Positions 15,389-16,137 of a DNA stretch of 16,137 bases are shown here, in pieces. A program made the translations under genes and the position numbers. This DNA comes from CAYVCG01 sp964449985. GTDB lineage: Bacteria > Bacillota > Clostridia > Lachnospirales > WRAX01. A model generated the notes under the pieces. That model was not told the DNA's origin. It saw only the letters and a list, made by a program, of their open reading frames with translations, and did not search any database. Each line of letters opens with the position of its first letter. Position 1 is the first letter of the stretch. The stretch covers positions 1-16,137 of the forward strand of contig CAYVCG010000045.1 of the NCBI GenBank assembly GCA_964449985.1, written 5' to 3'.

Positions 15389-15742
15389 ATGCGTAAATCT
15401 AAACGTATTATAGCCATTTTTATGTTTGTTGTTATGTTTATAGTATGTATTTTTACTTATTTTTATTTTACGGGTTACCCTTGGGATAGGGATGTGGCTT
15501 CGAAATTTGCTTTATTTATGTTAAAAACAAGAAATTTTGAGGTGTTCAACTTTGATAAAATTGAATATGACCATATAAACAGAGTATATACCGTTTACGC
15601 AACTGCAATTGGTAGCGGCAAGGAATTGACATACGCTGTAGAGGTTGGGAATCTAGAAAATATAAGAGAATTTATGAATGATGTTGAAAAGAACAGAGAG
15701 ATTAAGAATGAAAATTTTAAAAATCTACGAAACCAGAGGTGA
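15389..15742 (+). CDS. Small single-helix membrane or secreted protein of unknown function
   Basis: The 117-residue protein starts with a positive RKSKR stretch and one hydrophobic helix (about 7-27, IIAIFMFVVMFIVCIFTYFYF), either an uncleaved anchor or a signal sequence. It then has the motif GYPW (29-32), a predicted helix DVASKFALFMLKTRNF, and two or three strands (DHINRVYTVYATAIG, ELTYAVEV). The tail is charged. The layout of helix, G-x-P-W, helix and strands recalls small uncharacterised exported proteins of Bacillota (DUF3139/YfjL-like in appearance); this is a resemblance only. AAAGGAGG stands 12 nt before the ATG. It follows the 168-residue protein by 84 nt on the same strand, and its stop is embedded in the ribosome site of the next short frame. 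Confidence 0.75.
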   Translation: MRKSKRIIAIFMFVVMFIVCIFTYFYFTGYPWDRDVASKFALFMLKTRNFEVFNFDKIEYDHINRVYTVYATAIGSGKELTYAVEVGNLENIREFMNDVEKNREIKNENFKNLRNQR

Positions 15743-15748
15743 TTATAT

Positions 15749-15858
15749 ATGAATGAATTAGTCTTAAATAAATTTGTTCAATCCACAATATGCCTGAAAA
15801 GTATTCCGATATAAGCTTGGATCTTTTATTTATTCACAAAGGATTATGTGTGTATTGA
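15749..15858 (+). pseudogene. Very short ORF, possibly a frameshifted gene remnant
   Basis: AGAGGTGA, which includes the previous gene's stop, stands about 6 nt before an ATG at 15749. The frame runs only 21 codons (MNELVLNKFVQSTICLKSIPI) to a TAA at 15812-15814. A second frame, shifted by two, starts at 15790 (MPEKYSDISLDLLFIHKGL) and ends at 15858. The good ribosome site and the protein-like second segment suggest one gene broken by a small indel and cut short, but a genuine tiny peptide or chance cannot be excluded. Confidence 0.3.
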
Positions 15859-15884
15859 CTTTATAATATATATTATGCTACAAT
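15855..15884 (+). promoter_or_regulatory. Strong extended -10 promoter with no protein gene behind it
   Basis: TTGACT (15855-15860, five of six), an 18-nt spacer and TACAAT (15879-15884, five of six) with a TGC just before it, which makes an extended -10 element. It is one of the best promoter matches in the window. Transcription would begin near 15891. No ORF of useful size follows on the plus strand, so the product is probably an RNA. Confidence 0.6.
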
Positions 15885-15890
15885 AATAAT

Positions 15891-15943
15891 GTCATATAAA
15901 TCTGGAAGACCAGTCATAATTAACTAAGCGAGGTGGTTTTTTT
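15891..15943 (+). ncRNA. Candidate small RNA, about 53 nt
   Basis: The interval runs from the predicted start of the promoter above to a T7 tract (15937-15943). It contains a small hairpin CTGG-AAGA-CCAG (15902-15913) and, before the T-run, a short wobble-containing stem AACTA (15922-15926) with TGGTT (15934-15938). The end GCGAGGTGGTTTTTTT and the CTGGAAGACCAG hairpin remind me of antitoxin-like RNAs that lie opposite the 3' ends of holin-like type I toxin genes in Bacillota. This is recall, not a checked match. No hydrophobic toxin ORF is visible on the opposite strand here, so if the family guess is right it is an orphan. Confidence 0.4.
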
Positions 15944-16137
15944 ACTGTTTGAGTAATTCTGTTATTTTATCTTTTTAATATTGCTGTAGTTATAAATGTA
16001 TGGTTGCTATGTAATTACGAGACGGCTAATATCGGTTGCCTTAGTAGTTAGATAATGCCTAGTTTAAGCATTAATAAGTATTAGAAAGATCTATAACAGA
16101 TTGCTAATGTAGTTAAACAGAGGTTTTTAACTTAAAA
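15944..16137. other. AT-rich tail without recognisable genes
   Basis: No ORF with a ribosome site is seen on either strand. Two short inverted repeats occur: TAATGC (16053-16058) with GCATTA (16068-16073), and GTTAAA (16112-16117) with TTTAAC (16126-16131). Neither is followed by a clear T-run, so they are noted without a function. Confidence 0.5.

Noticed and set aside
16053..16131. Short inverted repeats in the final 100 bases
   Set aside because: Six-base arms in AT-rich DNA without T-runs are expected by chance.
1..16137. CRISPR array, tRNA, rRNA, riboswitch, transposase
   Set aside because: No regularly spaced repeats, no cloverleaf or rRNA-like segment, no recognisable riboswitch core and no transposase or integrase motifs were seen.

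Overview
The window looks like a piece of a low-to-moderate GC, Gram-positive anaerobe of the Clostridia (Bacillota). This is inferred from a complete bacterial V/A-type ATPase operon, strong AGGAGG-type ribosome binding sites, a Clostridia-style rotor subunit K with an extra N-terminal hydrophobic region, and a very large secreted modular glycosidase. A run of exactly 100 N (4036-4135) marks a scaffold join, so the source is a draft or metagenome assembly.

Layout. Positions 1-175 hold a short repeat-rich intergenic stretch: two diverged, inverted copies of a 25-bp palindromic element and a perfect 8-bp hairpin just after the last ATPase gene. Positions 176-8722 (minus strand) are one compact nine-gene operon read in the order G/H, C, I, K, F, E, A, B, D. 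Its genes overlap or lie 1-31 nt apart. Together they encode a full rotary ATPase: A3B3 head, D/F rotor shaft, C socket, E and G/H peripheral stalks, I stator channel and K ring. The enzyme couples ATP hydrolysis or synthesis to proton or sodium movement. Positions 8723-9064 are a regulatory and terminator gap. Positions 9065-14356 (minus strand) encode a 1763-residue secreted GH78 alpha-L-rhamnosidase with extra carbohydrate-binding and Ig-like modules. It has its own terminator and, upstream, a good TTGACA promoter that implies a leader of about 220 nt.

Positions 14357-16137 change character: the DNA becomes very AT-rich and the genes run on the plus strand. There are two small membrane-anchored proteins of unknown function (168 and 117 aa), a very short ORF that may be a broken gene, and then an isolated extended -10 promoter that drives no protein gene. 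Its predicted transcript is about 53 nt, ending at a T7 tract. This last item is the best candidate for something undescribed: a small RNA that may be an orphan type I antitoxin-like RNA.

How the parts relate: the ATPase operon and the rhamnosidase are read in the same direction but are separated by a terminator and share no obvious function. The first is core bioenergetics and the second is glycan foraging. The 3' AT-rich block looks like accessory DNA. No tRNA, rRNA, CRISPR array or transposase was seen.
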